A stretch of DNA of 64,000 bases from CAMEON01 sp045531965 (GTDB lineage Bacteria; Bacillota; Clostridia; Oscillospirales; CAG-272): positions 30,125-94,124 of the forward strand of contig JAZSFA010000084.1 of NCBI GenBank assembly GCA_045531965.1, read 5' to 3'. Position numbers and translations under genes: made by a program. The notes below the pieces were generated by a model, which had not been told where the DNA came from, made no database searches, and saw only the letters and a program-made list of their open reading frames with translations. Numbering within the stretch: position 1 is the stretch's first letter; each line of letters begins with the position of its first letter. Of this stretch, positions 8,491 through 17,909 are shown in pieces.

Positions 8491-10996
8491 ATGCCTCACC
8501 TCCCTCCCTTCTGACAGCGATCATACCGCTGGTTCGAAGCGACAAACCGTTAGAAGCCAACGTTTCACGGCATCCCTCCAGATAAGAAGAACGATCTGTG
8601 GGATAGAGAAAACGCTCTTCAGGATTATACAGAATCACTTCTGCAGATCCCAAACTTCCAGCATCAGATACACCTGGCAGAGACGTCAGCTCAGAAAGCA
8701 TAGTGCTGTCCATGGTAGAAGTCACAAAAAGCTGCTTGGCGCTTTGGATATCGTTGATCATAGCTGTCAGACTGCAAACCCGATGAGTCGGGTCGCACAA
8801 AGGTGCCGTAGCGAACAGATGGTAAATGCTTTCAAACTCATCTACACCGCGGAGGGTATAAGCATACAGGCCCATATCCGAACGGTAATCGAACCAAATC
8901 AAGGTCACATGATGCCCCTGACGCAGTTCCGCCAGCACTGAGGCAACGGTCAATTCCACCACACCATCTGCCAGGAATTCATTCATGTCCTCGTAGTAAA
9001 CAGGCTGTGCAAGTTTGTGAACGTCATGGTAGGATGCGGTAGCATCAGTTTCAACGGTTTCCTTTTGAGGAGAAACAGGGGTATCTGTCAAGTCTGCCAC
9101 TGCTTTCCGCTGGTCAAGACGAGCTTGCAGCGCTTCATCGGAGATTTCACGGGTCTCTGCTGTCTGATCGTCGCGGAACTTCTTTTGGACAGTTTTTTGC
9201 TTCTTCTGTTGTTTTTCCGTTTTTGCCGCCAAACGTGCTTGCTTCTTTTCTTCGCCGGTCAACTTAGTTTTTGCCCCTTCGGTCTTCACCGGGATATTGA
9301 CCGTTTGGGGAGGTTCATCGGGGAAATGAGCGCCCATATCGCAAAAGACCACGGTTTCATTAGAAGTACCGGTATTGTAATCCTTGACGATAAAGTTTTC
9401 AGATTTTGAGGAGAGCTTCCAGTGGATGCTCTTGAGGGTATCGCCGTTTCGGTAGTCACGGATATCACTAACCTCCAAACGATCCACCACCAAAGGAGAG
9501 CGCACAGTTCGAGCAGTGGAGTCGGAGATGGATTGTGCCAACGTATCCTCCAATTGAATACGCCTGGGAAGAACGTAAACCGTGGTCATACTCTCCACAG
9601 GAATACGCACAGAGAAAAGACGGAAGAAATCATACACATAAAAACATCGCACACCGATATCATAAGTACCGCGGAAGCGGAAACGAACCGTATTCTTCAT
9701 ATGATAGCTTGACATCGGTGCCATAGAAAGGCGGATGCTTCGTTCCGTACATCTGACACTGTTTGACTGAGGGATACTGACCCTTGCATCAATAAAAGGA
9801 AACGCCAAAGGAGAGCGATTGTCAATTCGAAATTCATAGGTATACGGCTGTTCCTTTTCTGTGGTTGCCGTGTCCGAAAGCATAGTTACCGTTAAGGTAT
9901 GCTTGGCAATGAGCGTGTAAAGAAGACAGGGCAAAGGGAGCAAAAACATAAACCAGAAAAACAGGTTAGAGATTTTGCTGAGCAGCGCCTGCGTAAACAC
10001 CAACGACACACCGAGCAAAATAAGATACGTCGTAAAGCGAGAAGTACATGTGACGGTCTTTTCATCATCATCATCATTATACTTACCTTTTTCCCTGGCT
10101 TTGCGCTTTTTCATTTTGCGTCGGATGAACTTACGGATAACCTCATAGGGGACGGCAAGAATAGCTTTTAGAGACAAGGCATCCTGCTCTTCGGCAAATT
10201 TCAGCGATTGCCAATGAAGAAACAAGTGCCCACCGAAAAGAAACGCTGAAACACAGAAAACCAGAAGAGGAAAAACCGTACCGATCGTCCAAAAAACGGT
10301 CATCTCTTCAGGAGGTAGTCCTTCTACAGCATATTCAGTATTCACAATCGGCGCCATCACCGCCTTGATGGCGATATCCGCGCCCCAAAGAACAGCGCTG
10401 CCTCCCAACGCGGTAGCGGTCAGAGGAATCATCCGACGGGATGTCACCTTTCCCAAACGTTTAAAGTTGGGTATACACAAAGTCAGCAGCAAAACCAAGG
10501 CAACAAACAGGACGAGCCATCCCAAGCCTTCCAAATACAAAAGCAGTTTAAGCGACGTGACCGCTTCCTTGAACAGTTTCATATCTAAGAGCGCTTGAAT
10601 GCCCTCATGATCAGCGCCAAGGAAATACCCTAAAACAGAGAAGCCCGAAGCATCGACCGTAGAAGTGATAGGTTCTCGTCCGGAAGTCTGGGTCACCTCA
10701 TACTTCATGGCAGGCAATGCAGCAAAGATCACCGTTAAAAGCATTGTCAGCGCGATGATTCCCCAAAGAATGGGTCCGGCATGCTTTTTCACGAAAGGCA
10801 AAAAGGTACTGCTCTTGCGAATCTTTTTTGTTTTTTTGACAAAGGAATGTCCACAAGGACAAACTTTGGTCATCAGCGGCACAACTTTTCCACATGCTTC
10901 ACATTTAATGCCCAGCGTGGTGCCGCAATTCATACAGTACGTCTTATCCGCGGCAACATATTTGCCGCAGTTAGGACATTGCTTCATTGGTTCCAT
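8480..10996 (-). CDS. DUF58 protein with N-terminal zinc ribbons
   Basis: The 838-residue protein has two N-terminal zinc-ribbon modules (C7, C10, C21, C24 and C32, C35, C46, C48), then about five hydrophobic segments in the first 350 residues, a beta-rich region, and the DUF58 signature DIRDYRNGDTLKSIHWK near residues 513-530. A Lys/Gln-rich stretch splits the DUF58 region from a von Willebrand A-like C-terminal part. DUF58 proteins form a conserved trio with MoxR AAA+ ATPases and transglutaminase-like proteins, both present on either side here (14 nt after moxR, 11 nt overlap with the transglutaminase gene). Most DUF58 proteins lack zinc ribbons; the ones here echo those of the convergent SPFH/TIR operon. 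Confidence 0.88.
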   Translation of the reverse strand: MEPMKQCPNCGKYVAADKTYCMNCGTTLGIKCEACGKVVPLMTKVCPCGHSFVKKTKKIRKSSTFLPFVKKHAGPILWGIIALTMLLTVIFAALPAMKYEVTQTSGREPITSTVDASGFSVLGYFLGADHEGIQALLDMKLFKEAVTSLKLLLYLEGLGWLVLFVALVLLLTLCIPNFKRLGKVTSRRMIPLTATALGGSAVLWGADIAIKAVMAPIVNTEYAVEGLPPEEMTVFWTIGTVFPLLVFCVSAFLFGGHLFLHWQSLKFAEEQDALSLKAILAVPYEVIRKFIRRKMKKRKAREKGKYNDDDDEKTVTCTSRFTTYLILLGVSLVFTQALLSKISNLFFWFMFLLPLPCLLYTLIAKHTLTVTMLSDTATTEKEQPYTYEFRIDNRSPLAFPFIDARVSIPQSNSVRCTERSIRLSMAPMSSYHMKNTVRFRFRGTYDIGVRCFYVYDFFRLFSVRIPVESMTTVYVLPRRIQLEDTLAQSISDSTARTVRSPLVVDRLEVSDIRDYRNGDTLKSIHWKLSSKSENFIVKDYNTGTSNETVVFCDMGAHFPDEPPQTVNIPVKTEGAKTKLTGEEKKQARLAAKTEKQQKKQKTVQKKFRDDQTAETREISDEALQARLDQRKAVADLTDTPVSPQKETVETDATASYHDVHKLAQPVYYEDMNEFLADGVVELTVASVLAELRQGHHVTLIWFDYRSDMGLYAYTLRGVDEFESIYHLFATAPLCDPTHRVCSLTAMINDIQSAKQLFVTSTMDSTMLSELTSLPGVSDAGSLGSAEVILYNPEERFLYPTDRSSYLEGCRETLASNGLSLRTSGMIAVRREGGEAYES

Positions 10997-11010
10997 ATAC
11001 GGCTCCCATA

Positions 11011-12033
11011 TCAGACCTTAGCGTCAGCCTTGGCGTTGCGCTTTCCCTTATAGGGAACCTCCGTTGTACGCAAGATCTCACTCAACACGTCTTGCGTGGT
11101 TTGATGCGCCAACTTAGCCTCCTGACGAAGCATGAGTCGGTGGGCAATAGCCGCGCGGAACAAAGCAGCGATATCATCGGGTTGCACATAATCGCGACCA
11201 TGGAGGAAAGCATAGGCTTGTGCCAAATGTACCATTGCGACAGACGCACGGGGAGATGCGCCCAACGCCAACGCGGGATGCTTACGGGTCGCGGTGATCA
11301 GGGTGACGATATAGGTATACAGCTCATCATCCATATGAATGTTTTTCACCAGCTCACGCACGGATTTCAGTTCATCCAATGTCAATACTGCACGGATAGA
11401 CGACAGGGGATTATCTCCCTTTCTCGCCTTGATGATGTTAATCTCTTCAAGGGCATTGGGATATCCCATGCTGAGTTTGAGCGCAAAACGGTCCAGCTGA
11501 GCCTCGGGCAGCGGGTACGTACCCACATATCCTGCAGGGTTTTGGGTGGCGATGACCATAAAAGGATCCGGTACGTCCATGGTATTGCCATCTACCGACA
11601 CCTTGCCCTCTTCCATAGCCTCGAGCAATGCAGATTGGGTTTTAGGGGAAGCACGGTTGATCTCATCCGCTAACAGGAGGTTGCACATGACAAGGCCTTC
11701 ACGGAACTCAAACTGCTCTTTTTGACGGTTATAGATATGGAAGCCGGTAATATCCGAAGCCATTACATCAGGGGTGAACTGAGCACGGCGGAATTGCAAT
11801 CCCGTTACCTTGGCAAGGGTGGACGCTAACGTTGTCTTACCTGTGCCGGGAACATCTTCAATCAATACGTGAGCGCCTGCCAGCATCGCGGTAAGCAACA
11901 GGATTACCTCGGTTCGCTTACCAACCACGACCTTTTCCACTTCATCTGCGGCGGCGATCATTTTTGCATGGGCAGCAGCCATTTCGGGGGACATCTTAAC
12001 TTCCGGGGTCTTATTCTGAGTCTCATTGCTCAT
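11011..12033 (-). CDS. MoxR-family AAA+ ATPase
   Basis: The 340-residue protein is of normal length for MoxR ATPases. Walker A is VPGTGKTT at 61-68 and Walker B LLLADE at 119-124; Asn-Arg-Ala-Ser-Pro follows, and a sensor motif VIATQNP is present. MoxR ATPases act as chaperone-like factors for partner proteins with VWA or DUF58 domains, which is the next gene. It is the first gene of the three-gene minus-strand operon and has its own promoter at 12110-12138. Confidence 0.93.
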   Translation of the reverse strand: MSNETQNKTPEVKMSPEMAAAHAKMIAAADEVEKVVVGKRTEVILLLTAMLAGAHVLIEDVPGTGKTTLASTLAKVTGLQFRRAQFTPDVMASDITGFHIYNRQKEQFEFREGLVMCNLLLADEINRASPKTQSALLEAMEEGKVSVDGNTMDVPDPFMVIATQNPAGYVGTYPLPEAQLDRFALKLSMGYPNALEEINIIKARKGDNPLSSIRAVLTLDELKSVRELVKNIHMDDELYTYIVTLITATRKHPALALGASPRASVAMVHLAQAYAFLHGRDYVQPDDIAALFRAAIAHRLMLRQEAKLAHQTTQDVLSEILRTTEVPYKGKRNAKADAKV

Positions 12034-12109
12034 GATTCGGGATTCCTTTCTTGTATGTAAACTTATGTTTTAGCGGATACCTTGGTGCACAAAAAATATA
12101 GACCTTTTT

Positions 12110-12138
12110 ATTATATCACAAAATATTCAATTGCGCAA
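12110..12138 (-). promoter_or_regulatory. Promoter of the moxR-DUF58-transglutaminase operon
   Basis: On the minus strand TTGCGC (12138-12133), a 17-nt spacer and TATAAT (12115-12110) preceded by TGA give an extended -10. The first gene starts 76 nt downstream. Confidence 0.75.
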
Positions 12139-12261
12139 GATACAATCAAGGGTGCTGTGCATTTTTGACACGCGTGTCTTAAAATGTTTACATTTTCAAA
12201 GGGGAATAACGATAAAAAAATAGTGTTTTTTCGTCATACCGCCGAAAAAAACACTTCCATA

Positions 12262-12290
12262 TTGCATTTCTTTTTATTTTATGATATAAT
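12262..12290 (+). promoter_or_regulatory. Promoter of the solute-binding lipoprotein gene
   Basis: TTGCAT (12262-12267), a 17-nt spacer and TATAAT (12285-12290) with an extended TGA before it. The same architecture precedes the neighbouring surface-protein genes. Confidence 0.8.
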
Positions 12291-12333
12291 AGTTTGGTAC
12301 TTCTTATATTCTCCAGGAGGTCTCCTTACGATT

Positions 12334-13848
12334 ATGAAAAAAAAGCAAATTCTTTCCGCTCTCCTTGCCGCTGTCCTGCTTCTCGGCTCACTTTGCGCCT
12401 GTGGGACAACAACAGAGGAGCCGGAATCGCCTACCACAAGTGCCACGACCGCTGCCGAAACTGAACAAGAATCCGAAACCGAGATCACCGATAATTTACC
12501 CGAGGATCTTTACTACGATGATGACGAGATTGTTATTCTCAGCCGTTACCGTGAAGGCTGGACCTCCGGTGAGATCGCTGTGGAAAAAGTCACCGGCGAA
12601 CCTGTTAACGATGCAGTATATGAGCGTAACCAAGCAGTCGAAGAACGGCTCGGAGTGAAGTTTACAAGCATTGAAGAACCGGGCGACAGTGCCTACATTG
12701 TGACAAACAAAGCCGCCACGTCGGTTAAGTCGGGAACTCATGAGTACGACATTCTCGCCGCGGCTTGCTATGTCGCGGTCAACGAGAGCCTTAACGGCAC
12801 TTTTGCAGACATGCGGAAATCTCTGTACATTGATTTCGATAAGCCTTGGTGGTCTCAGGGGTACAATGAAGTTGTGGAATATCAAGGCTCTCAATATTGC
12901 GGACTTAGTTCAGCACTGCTGTCTCAGTATCGTTTTGCTTTCGTAACCCTATTTAACAAGGACATGTTCGATGATGTAGGGCAGCCCTACCTTTATGAAG
13001 CCGTAGAGAATGGGACCTGGACGTTGGACAAACAGATCTCTCTGATTCCCATTTTCCATGAGGACAACGGAAACGGCGTTCAGGATGAAGAGGATGACAT
13101 TTTCGGTTTTGTCTCTTGTGACTATGTCAGCACGGATCCTTACTGGAGCTCTTGCATGGTAGACATTTTGAAGAAAGATGGCGACGGTGAGTACGAACTG
13201 GTCTTTGATTCAGGAAAACTCCATAGTGTCGCTGAAAAAGTGTTGAAACTGTTCTATGAAACAGATGGCGGCACTTATGACTACAAAATGGAAGTAGAAA
13301 ACACGGAGCAATATAAAATTCGAGATATGTTTGGTCGTGGCGGAGCAGCTATGGCAACCATCCGTATTTTGGAGATGGAAAACCAAGTTATTCGCGGTAT
13401 GAAGCAGGAATTCGGTGTTGTCCCCATGCCTAAATATGACGAGGCACAAAAGGAATACCGCACGTTGCTTCATGATCAGTTCACGGTCTTTTCTATTTTG
13501 AACACCGTAAAAGATGAGCGCCTGGATGAAATCGGTGCAGTTTTGGAAGCCATGGCTTCGGTCAGCTATAAAACGGTGCGCCCCGCTTACTATGAGACAA
13601 CCTTACGCACCAAAATCGCCAAAGACCCTCAGTCTGCCAAGATGTTTGATATTATCATAGATAACATTTACATCGATGCCGGCATTGTTTACACCATTCC
13701 CCTCTCCACTTTCCACAACTACTTCCGTGAGATCATTGGATCAAAGGAGAATACTGTCATTTCCCAGTATAAAGGCGTATCCAATATGACCAAAAGCGCC
13801 CTCAATGTCATGTGCAAAAAGCTAGAGCGCATTCAGACACGCAAATAA
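12334..13848 (+). CDS. Extracellular solute-binding lipoprotein (ABC importer type)
   Basis: ATG at 12334 is chosen because AGGAGG lies at 12315-12320 and a lipoprotein signal follows at once: a basic start, a hydrophobic core and a lipobox ending in Cys 21 or 23. The 504-residue product then has a Thr/Glu/Pro-rich spacer and a long mixed alpha/beta region like family-1 sugar-binding proteins of ABC importers, with conserved-looking segments such as EYDILAA, FAFVTLFNKDMFDD and a C-terminal VSNMTKSALNVM. No permease or ATPase gene is adjacent, so its transporter partners must lie elsewhere, or it is an orphan binding protein. The next plus-strand gene is a large surface protein of the carbohydrate region, which suggests a sugar ligand (inference). 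Confidence 0.8.
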   Translation: MKKKQILSALLAAVLLLGSLCACGTTTEEPESPTTSATTAAETEQESETEITDNLPEDLYYDDDEIVILSRYREGWTSGEIAVEKVTGEPVNDAVYERNQAVEERLGVKFTSIEEPGDSAYIVTNKAATSVKSGTHEYDILAAACYVAVNESLNGTFADMRKSLYIDFDKPWWSQGYNEVVEYQGSQYCGLSSALLSQYRFAFVTLFNKDMFDDVGQPYLYEAVENGTWTLDKQISLIPIFHEDNGNGVQDEEDDIFGFVSCDYVSTDPYWSSCMVDILKKDGDGEYELVFDSGKLHSVAEKVLKLFYETDGGTYDYKMEVENTEQYKIRDMFGRGGAAMATIRILEMENQVIRGMKQEFGVVPMPKYDEAQKEYRTLLHDQFTVFSILNTVKDERLDEIGAVLEAMASVSYKTVRPAYYETTLRTKIAKDPQSAKMFDIIIDNIYIDAGIVYTIPLSTFHNYFREIIGSKENTVISQYKGVSNMTKSALNVMCKKLERIQTRK

Positions 13849-13921
13849 TCAAATCCCCGAATAATATTGCCGTATCGGCGAGGCTTTAGACATAAAAACG
13901 TCAAAATCCCTATGAGTTTTC

Positions 13922-13950
13922 TTGCTTTTTTCCCCATTTTATGATATAAT
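13922..13950 (+). promoter_or_regulatory. Promoter of surface paralog 1
   Basis: TTGCTT (13922-13927), a 17-nt spacer and TATAAT (13945-13950) with TGA before it. This is almost the same box set as at 12262. Confidence 0.8.
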
Positions 13951-14012
13951 GATTTACAGTTGTGCATCTCCAAAAAATATTTCGTTGGATATACCAAGAA
14001 AGGAATCCTCCC

Positions 14013-16895
14013 ATGAAAAAAAGACTTTTGATTTCGGTTATTTCTCTTCTTTGCCTTCTGATGGTAGGCTCTATGGTCTTCACCGCGCTGTCTCTCGCAA
14101 ATCATTCTGCGTTTGATCGAAAGGATCTCACCTTTGATAAATTGGCAGACGAGACCCCCACCTTCAACACAACGACCCCCGTGTTCATCTACGATTTCAC
14201 CACCGACGAGCTGGAAAATACCTTTGCCAACGGTCATGATATGATTCACACACGTGAGGACGGCAAGTACTATACCTTCAAAATTTCGGGCAGCGATCCC
14301 TACGTTTGGATCAAGACCCCCGATATGAAGCCGACGGACGCCAAATACGTGGTGGTCATGCACCGAGGCAACGTACAAGGCAAAAATATCGAGTTCTACT
14401 ACACCCGTAGTGACAACGGTGCTATGGGTACCTCCGGTACCACCTTCAAATTCCCTCTGACCTCCGGCGGCGATTGGGCAAAGAGCATCGCCCCCTGCTC
14501 CGGATGGGCTGACGCGGGTGATAACATCGCCTTTGAGATCTTCCGCCTCGATCCGCTTGACGGTCCCGGAGTTTCCGGTCTTTCCGTTGACGTTGAATAC
14601 ATCGCCTTCTTCGGCTCCGAGGCAGAAGCCAACGGCTTTGATTTTGCACAATACAAAGCGAAGCTGGCTTGGGAAGAAGAACAGGCTAAGAAAGAAGAGC
14701 AAGAAAATGCCGTGGTCAGCTGGCCTGATCCTGAATTCAAGGAGATGGATACCACCGACTTTGATCTTACCGACGGCACCCTCAAGTACACCTACTCCGA
14801 GGACGGATCCACCGTAACTATCTCCTACGAGGTCAATGGCGAAACTCGTTCCTATACCGTTCCCAACAATAAAAACATGACGAGCGGTGGCTTTGCCGCC
14901 ACTGACGACCTGAACCGTTCTCTTTACACCTCTGAGACGGTGGGTATGTACGGTTCCAACGGCGAGCACTACGTAGGCCTTTTCTACTTCCTGTGGCACG
15001 GTGAGCACGGTGACAGCGGGGCCTTCGATCTCCAAAAGATCATAGACGAGAACGGCATTGAGGCCGCCGACAACGTAGATTGCGGCAAGTACGGTCCTGC
15101 CGGCGCCATGCACTGGTTCGCCGAGCCTCTCTACGGCTACTACTACGCCAAGGATGCCTGGGTGCAGAGAAAACATGCTGAACTGCTCTGCAACGCCAAC
15201 ATTGACTTCTTGTACTTTGACGTAACCAATGCTGTCACCTACAAGCATAACGCGATTCAGCTCATGGAAATCCTCCATCAGCTCAACGAGGAAGGCTACG
15301 ACGCGCCTCAGGTGGTATTCTACACCAACACCAATTCCGTAGCGGTTGTCCGCGATCTGTACTCCAACATCTATGCGAAGAATCTCTATCCCGACACTTG
15401 GTTCTGTATTGATGGCAAGCCTGTCATCGTTGCCGAGGAGAGTGCTAACATCAAAGACTTTTTCTACATCAAGGCAAACCAGTGGCCTAACGAAGATAGC
15501 AAGGTTAACGGCTGGCCCTGGATGGACTTCGAGTGGCCTCAGAGAGTGTTCTACGACAAGAACGGCGAGCAGGGCGCGATCAACGTCTCCATCGCCCAGC
15601 ATAGCGGCACGGTTTGTTTCTCTCACTCTTCTCTGTACAACAATTATTCCAACCGAGGTCGTTCCTTCTACAACCCCGAAGGTTATCCCTCCAACCGCAC
15701 GGGTCGTTTTAACGCCACGCTCAGAGATTCCTACAATGCATGGAAAGAAGATCAGACACTCACCAATCAAGGTCTCAACTTCCAGGCTCAGTGGGATCGC
15801 GCCATTGAGTCGGAAGCCGAGTTCGTCTTGGTCACCGGTTGGAACGAGTGGGTCGCGCAGAGACAGGACACCAGTCCGGGCTCTCAACACGCAGGAGATA
15901 ATCCCGGTTGGATCTTTTTCGTTGACACCGCCTCCATGGAGTTTTCCCGAGACGCGGAGATGATGCGCGGAGGTTACTTCGATAACTACTACATCCAGAT
16001 GATTTACAACGTTCAGAAGCTAAACGGCACCGCCCCCATCGTGGTACAGGATGCTCGTAAGGTCATCAACGTTACCGGCGAGTTCGATCAATGGGATGGC
16101 GTGACGGTTACCTACAACGATCCCACAGGCGATACCGTGGAGCGTGATGCCACAGGTTTTGGTCGTGTTAAGTACACCAACGATACCGGTCGTAACGATA
16201 TCGTTTCCGCTAAGGTAGTCACAGACTCTAAGAACGTTCACTTCTACGTCGATACCGTCAGAGATATTACCATGTTCGACACCGAGTCCTCCTGGATGCA
16301 ACTCTACATAGACGTGGATAGCTCTGCTGAGACAGGATGGTACGGCTACGACTATATCGTCAACTACAAGGCTAAAGATACCTTCACAACCACGGTTGCC
16401 AAATACAATGGCAAGGACGGTGCATACGGTTTTGAAAGCATTGGTGAGGTGTCCTACCGTGCCAAGGGCAATCAGATGATGATCACCGTTCCCATGGAGA
16501 TGCTGGGCATTGAGGGCTACAAGGAGATCAACTTCCAGTTCAAGTGGGCAGACAGCACCTCCACCTACGATGAAATGGAAGACTTCTATATCGACGGCGA
16601 TTGCGCTCCTCTGGGCCGTCTGAATTACATTTACCAGAACTACATCCCCGGTGTGTCCGAGATCACCTATCCCCAGACCGAAGAGACCACGGTCGAGACC
16701 GAGGCTCCCACTGAGCCTGCCACCAAGGCTCCTGCTGTGACCGATGTACCTACCGCAGAGGTCACCGAGGCTCCCGTCGAGTCCGAGACCCAGCCCGAAA
16801 ACGGAGGTTGTGCGTCCGTGGCGTCCCTGTCTGTCATCGTGCTTATGGGGGTCATCGCCCTGGGCGGCGCGATGCTCCACAAGCGCGAGGATTGA
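14013..16895 (+). CDS. Surface glycoside-hydrolase-like protein, paralog 1 (GH71/99-like barrel, CBM9-like domain, GC tail)
   Basis: ATG at 14013 follows an AAGAAAGGA site and starts a signal peptide (about residues 1-30). The 960-residue product has an N-terminal beta-sandwich-like domain (about 45-210), a short spacer, a likely TIM-barrel domain (about 285-640) with FYFLWHGEHGDSG, DFLYFDVTN, WMDFEWPQR and VTGWNEWVA, and a CBM9-like domain (about 685-880) starting INVTGEFDQWDG. A Thr/Glu/Pro-rich linker leads to Gly-Cys-Ala-Ser, a hydrophobic segment and a basic/acidic tail. The WNEW motif and layout recall GH71/GH99/WbsX-type barrels, so an enzyme acting on a glycan at the cell surface is likely, but family and substrate are not proven. 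There is no LPxTG motif. Two close paralogs follow. Confidence 0.75.
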   Translation: MKKRLLISVISLLCLLMVGSMVFTALSLANHSAFDRKDLTFDKLADETPTFNTTTPVFIYDFTTDELENTFANGHDMIHTREDGKYYTFKISGSDPYVWIKTPDMKPTDAKYVVVMHRGNVQGKNIEFYYTRSDNGAMGTSGTTFKFPLTSGGDWAKSIAPCSGWADAGDNIAFEIFRLDPLDGPGVSGLSVDVEYIAFFGSEAEANGFDFAQYKAKLAWEEEQAKKEEQENAVVSWPDPEFKEMDTTDFDLTDGTLKYTYSEDGSTVTISYEVNGETRSYTVPNNKNMTSGGFAATDDLNRSLYTSETVGMYGSNGEHYVGLFYFLWHGEHGDSGAFDLQKIIDENGIEAADNVDCGKYGPAGAMHWFAEPLYGYYYAKDAWVQRKHAELLCNANIDFLYFDVTNAVTYKHNAIQLMEILHQLNEEGYDAPQVVFYTNTNSVAVVRDLYSNIYAKNLYPDTWFCIDGKPVIVAEESANIKDFFYIKANQWPNEDSKVNGWPWMDFEWPQRVFYDKNGEQGAINVSIAQHSGTVCFSHSSLYNNYSNRGRSFYNPEGYPSNRTGRFNATLRDSYNAWKEDQTLTNQGLNFQAQWDRAIESEAEFVLVTGWNEWVAQRQDTSPGSQHAGDNPGWIFFVDTASMEFSRDAEMMRGGYFDNYYIQMIYNVQKLNGTAPIVVQDARKVINVTGEFDQWDGVTVTYNDPTGDTVERDATGFGRVKYTNDTGRNDIVSAKVVTDSKNVHFYVDTVRDITMFDTESSWMQLYIDVDSSAETGWYGYDYIVNYKAKDTFTTTVAKYNGKDGAYGFESIGEVSYRAKGNQMMITVPMEMLGIEGYKEINFQFKWADSTSTYDEMEDFYIDGDCAPLGRLNYIYQNYIPGVSEITYPQTEETTVETEAPTEPATKAPAVTDVPTAEVTEAPVESETQPENGGCASVASLSVIVLMGVIALGGAMLHKRED

Positions 16896-16916
16896 TTCAA
16901 ATATCTCCCCAAAAAC

Positions 16917-16947
16917 GATCCCCCGACGGAAATTCCGTCGGGGGGTC
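16917..16947. terminator. Repeated GATCCCCCGACGG-type terminator hairpin, copy 1
   Basis: A GC-rich perfect stem (CCCCGACGGAA with its complement, loop one base) follows the stop of paralog 1, with a weakly T-rich right flank. The stem sequence recurs at 23768 and 25982. Confidence 0.75.
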
Positions 16948-16956
16948 ATTCTTTAC

Positions 16957-17739
16957 TTATGATTCCAAGCAAATCTCCGCACAAACGGCGTTGTGATCCG
17001 AATAATACTGTCCATTCACGGGGATATCGGGGACAATATAGGCTTTGCCGCAGACACCATCGGTAAAGATGTAGTCAATTTTTTCCATACGATCCTTCGC
17101 TATGCGACCAAAATTATGGAATGTCCCACCCAATGACGCGGTGCAATCTACAGTGCTGCGAAATGACAGCGCTGATGTGATCAAAGCAATTTCAGGGCGA
17201 TCCGGAGTGGCGTTAAAGTCGCCCGTCAGCACAAATTTCTCGGAATATTGAGAGATAAGCTGAACCAATGCCACCGCTCCCAGATAGCGAGCGTTAGCCC
17301 CCTGATGATCAAGATGAGTGTTGATAAAGCGAAAGGGCTTCTCCAACTCGTTGTGCTTGAGTAGAACAGTGGTCAGCATACGAGGACATCCACTCTGATC
17401 TCCACCAAAGGTAGACCCCGCCACACGGGGCGTGGGAGACAACCACAGATTGTCCAGTGACAACAGCTCAATCTCATTTGCCTGATAAGCGATCAGCATG
17501 GACTCTCCATGATAGTCACGCTGCCGTCCGCAACCTTGTACCGTGTATCCGTGCAAGTGATCACGCAACCGCGCCCGCATGCCATCCGTAACTTCCTGAA
17601 AGCCAATGACACAAGGTTTTTCTTTATGTATGACCTCGACCACACGATCGAAACGGTTAGTGAAGGAATTGATCCCATCTCCCGTGTTATCCACGCGAAG
17701 ATTGAAGGACATAAATTTCAAATATTTCTTTTGTTCCAT
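16957..17739 (-). CDS. Endonuclease/exonuclease/phosphatase (EEP) family protein
   Basis: The 260-residue protein has the full EEP motif set: FNLR near the start, catalytic Glu in FQEV, NTHLDHQG, GDFNATPD, KIDYIF and the final SDHNAV. Its length suits a stand-alone EEP phosphodiesterase or phosphatase. There is no signal peptide, so it should be cytoplasmic. Substrates of this family range from DNA to inositol phosphates and sphingomyelin and cannot be told from sequence. ATG at 17739 is supported by AGGAGGAGAG about 10 nt upstream and a consensus promoter. It is a single-gene unit convergent with paralog 1. Confidence 0.88.
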   Translation of the reverse strand: MEQKKYLKFMSFNLRVDNTGDGINSFTNRFDRVVEVIHKEKPCVIGFQEVTDGMRARLRDHLHGYTVQGCGRQRDYHGESMLIAYQANEIELLSLDNLWLSPTPRVAGSTFGGDQSGCPRMLTTVLLKHNELEKPFRFINTHLDHQGANARYLGAVALVQLISQYSEKFVLTGDFNATPDRPEIALITSALSFRSTVDCTASLGGTFHNFGRIAKDRMEKIDYIFTDGVCGKAYIVPDIPVNGQYYSDHNAVCAEICLES

Positions 17740-17777
17740 CAGAAAACTCTCCTCCTGTCAAATTCTTCTTTGCTTAA

Positions 17778-17806
17778 AGTATAGCACACCTCTACACGGC
17801 TGTCAA
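17778..17806 (-). promoter_or_regulatory. Promoter of the EEP-family gene
   Basis: On the minus strand TTGACA (17806-17801), a 17-nt spacer and TATACT (17783-17778), 38 nt before the start codon. Confidence 0.85.
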
Positions 17807-17848
17807 GTCATCCCTCAGGGTTTATTTTGTAAAATTGCTCAAATTCGC

Positions 17849-17877
17849 TTGCATTTTTACGATTATTCTGTTATAAT
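17849..17877 (+). promoter_or_regulatory. Promoter of surface paralog 2
   Basis: TTGCAT (17849-17854), a 17-nt spacer and TATAAT (17872-17877), 32 nt before the start codon. Confidence 0.8.
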
Positions 17878-17909
17878 AATACCAACAAAATCTTCATAAA
17901 GGAGTTTTT

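Larger units (their letters stand above)
12034..12333. other. Divergent intergenic region
   Basis: These 300 bases separate the minus-strand moxR operon from the plus-strand solute-binding lipoprotein. They hold the two promoters listed separately and an inverted repeat at 12222-12233 and 12243-12255 (AGTGTTTTTTCG against its complement with one extra A), just upstream of the plus -35 box. I see no gene here; an in-frame extension of the lipoprotein ORF to 12184 has no ribosome site and would precede the promoter. Confidence 0.7.

Noticed and set aside
16790..16895. LPxTG sortase signal in the surface paralogs
   Set aside because: No LPxTG-like motif precedes the hydrophobic segment; the conserved feature is Gly-Cys-Ala-Ser.
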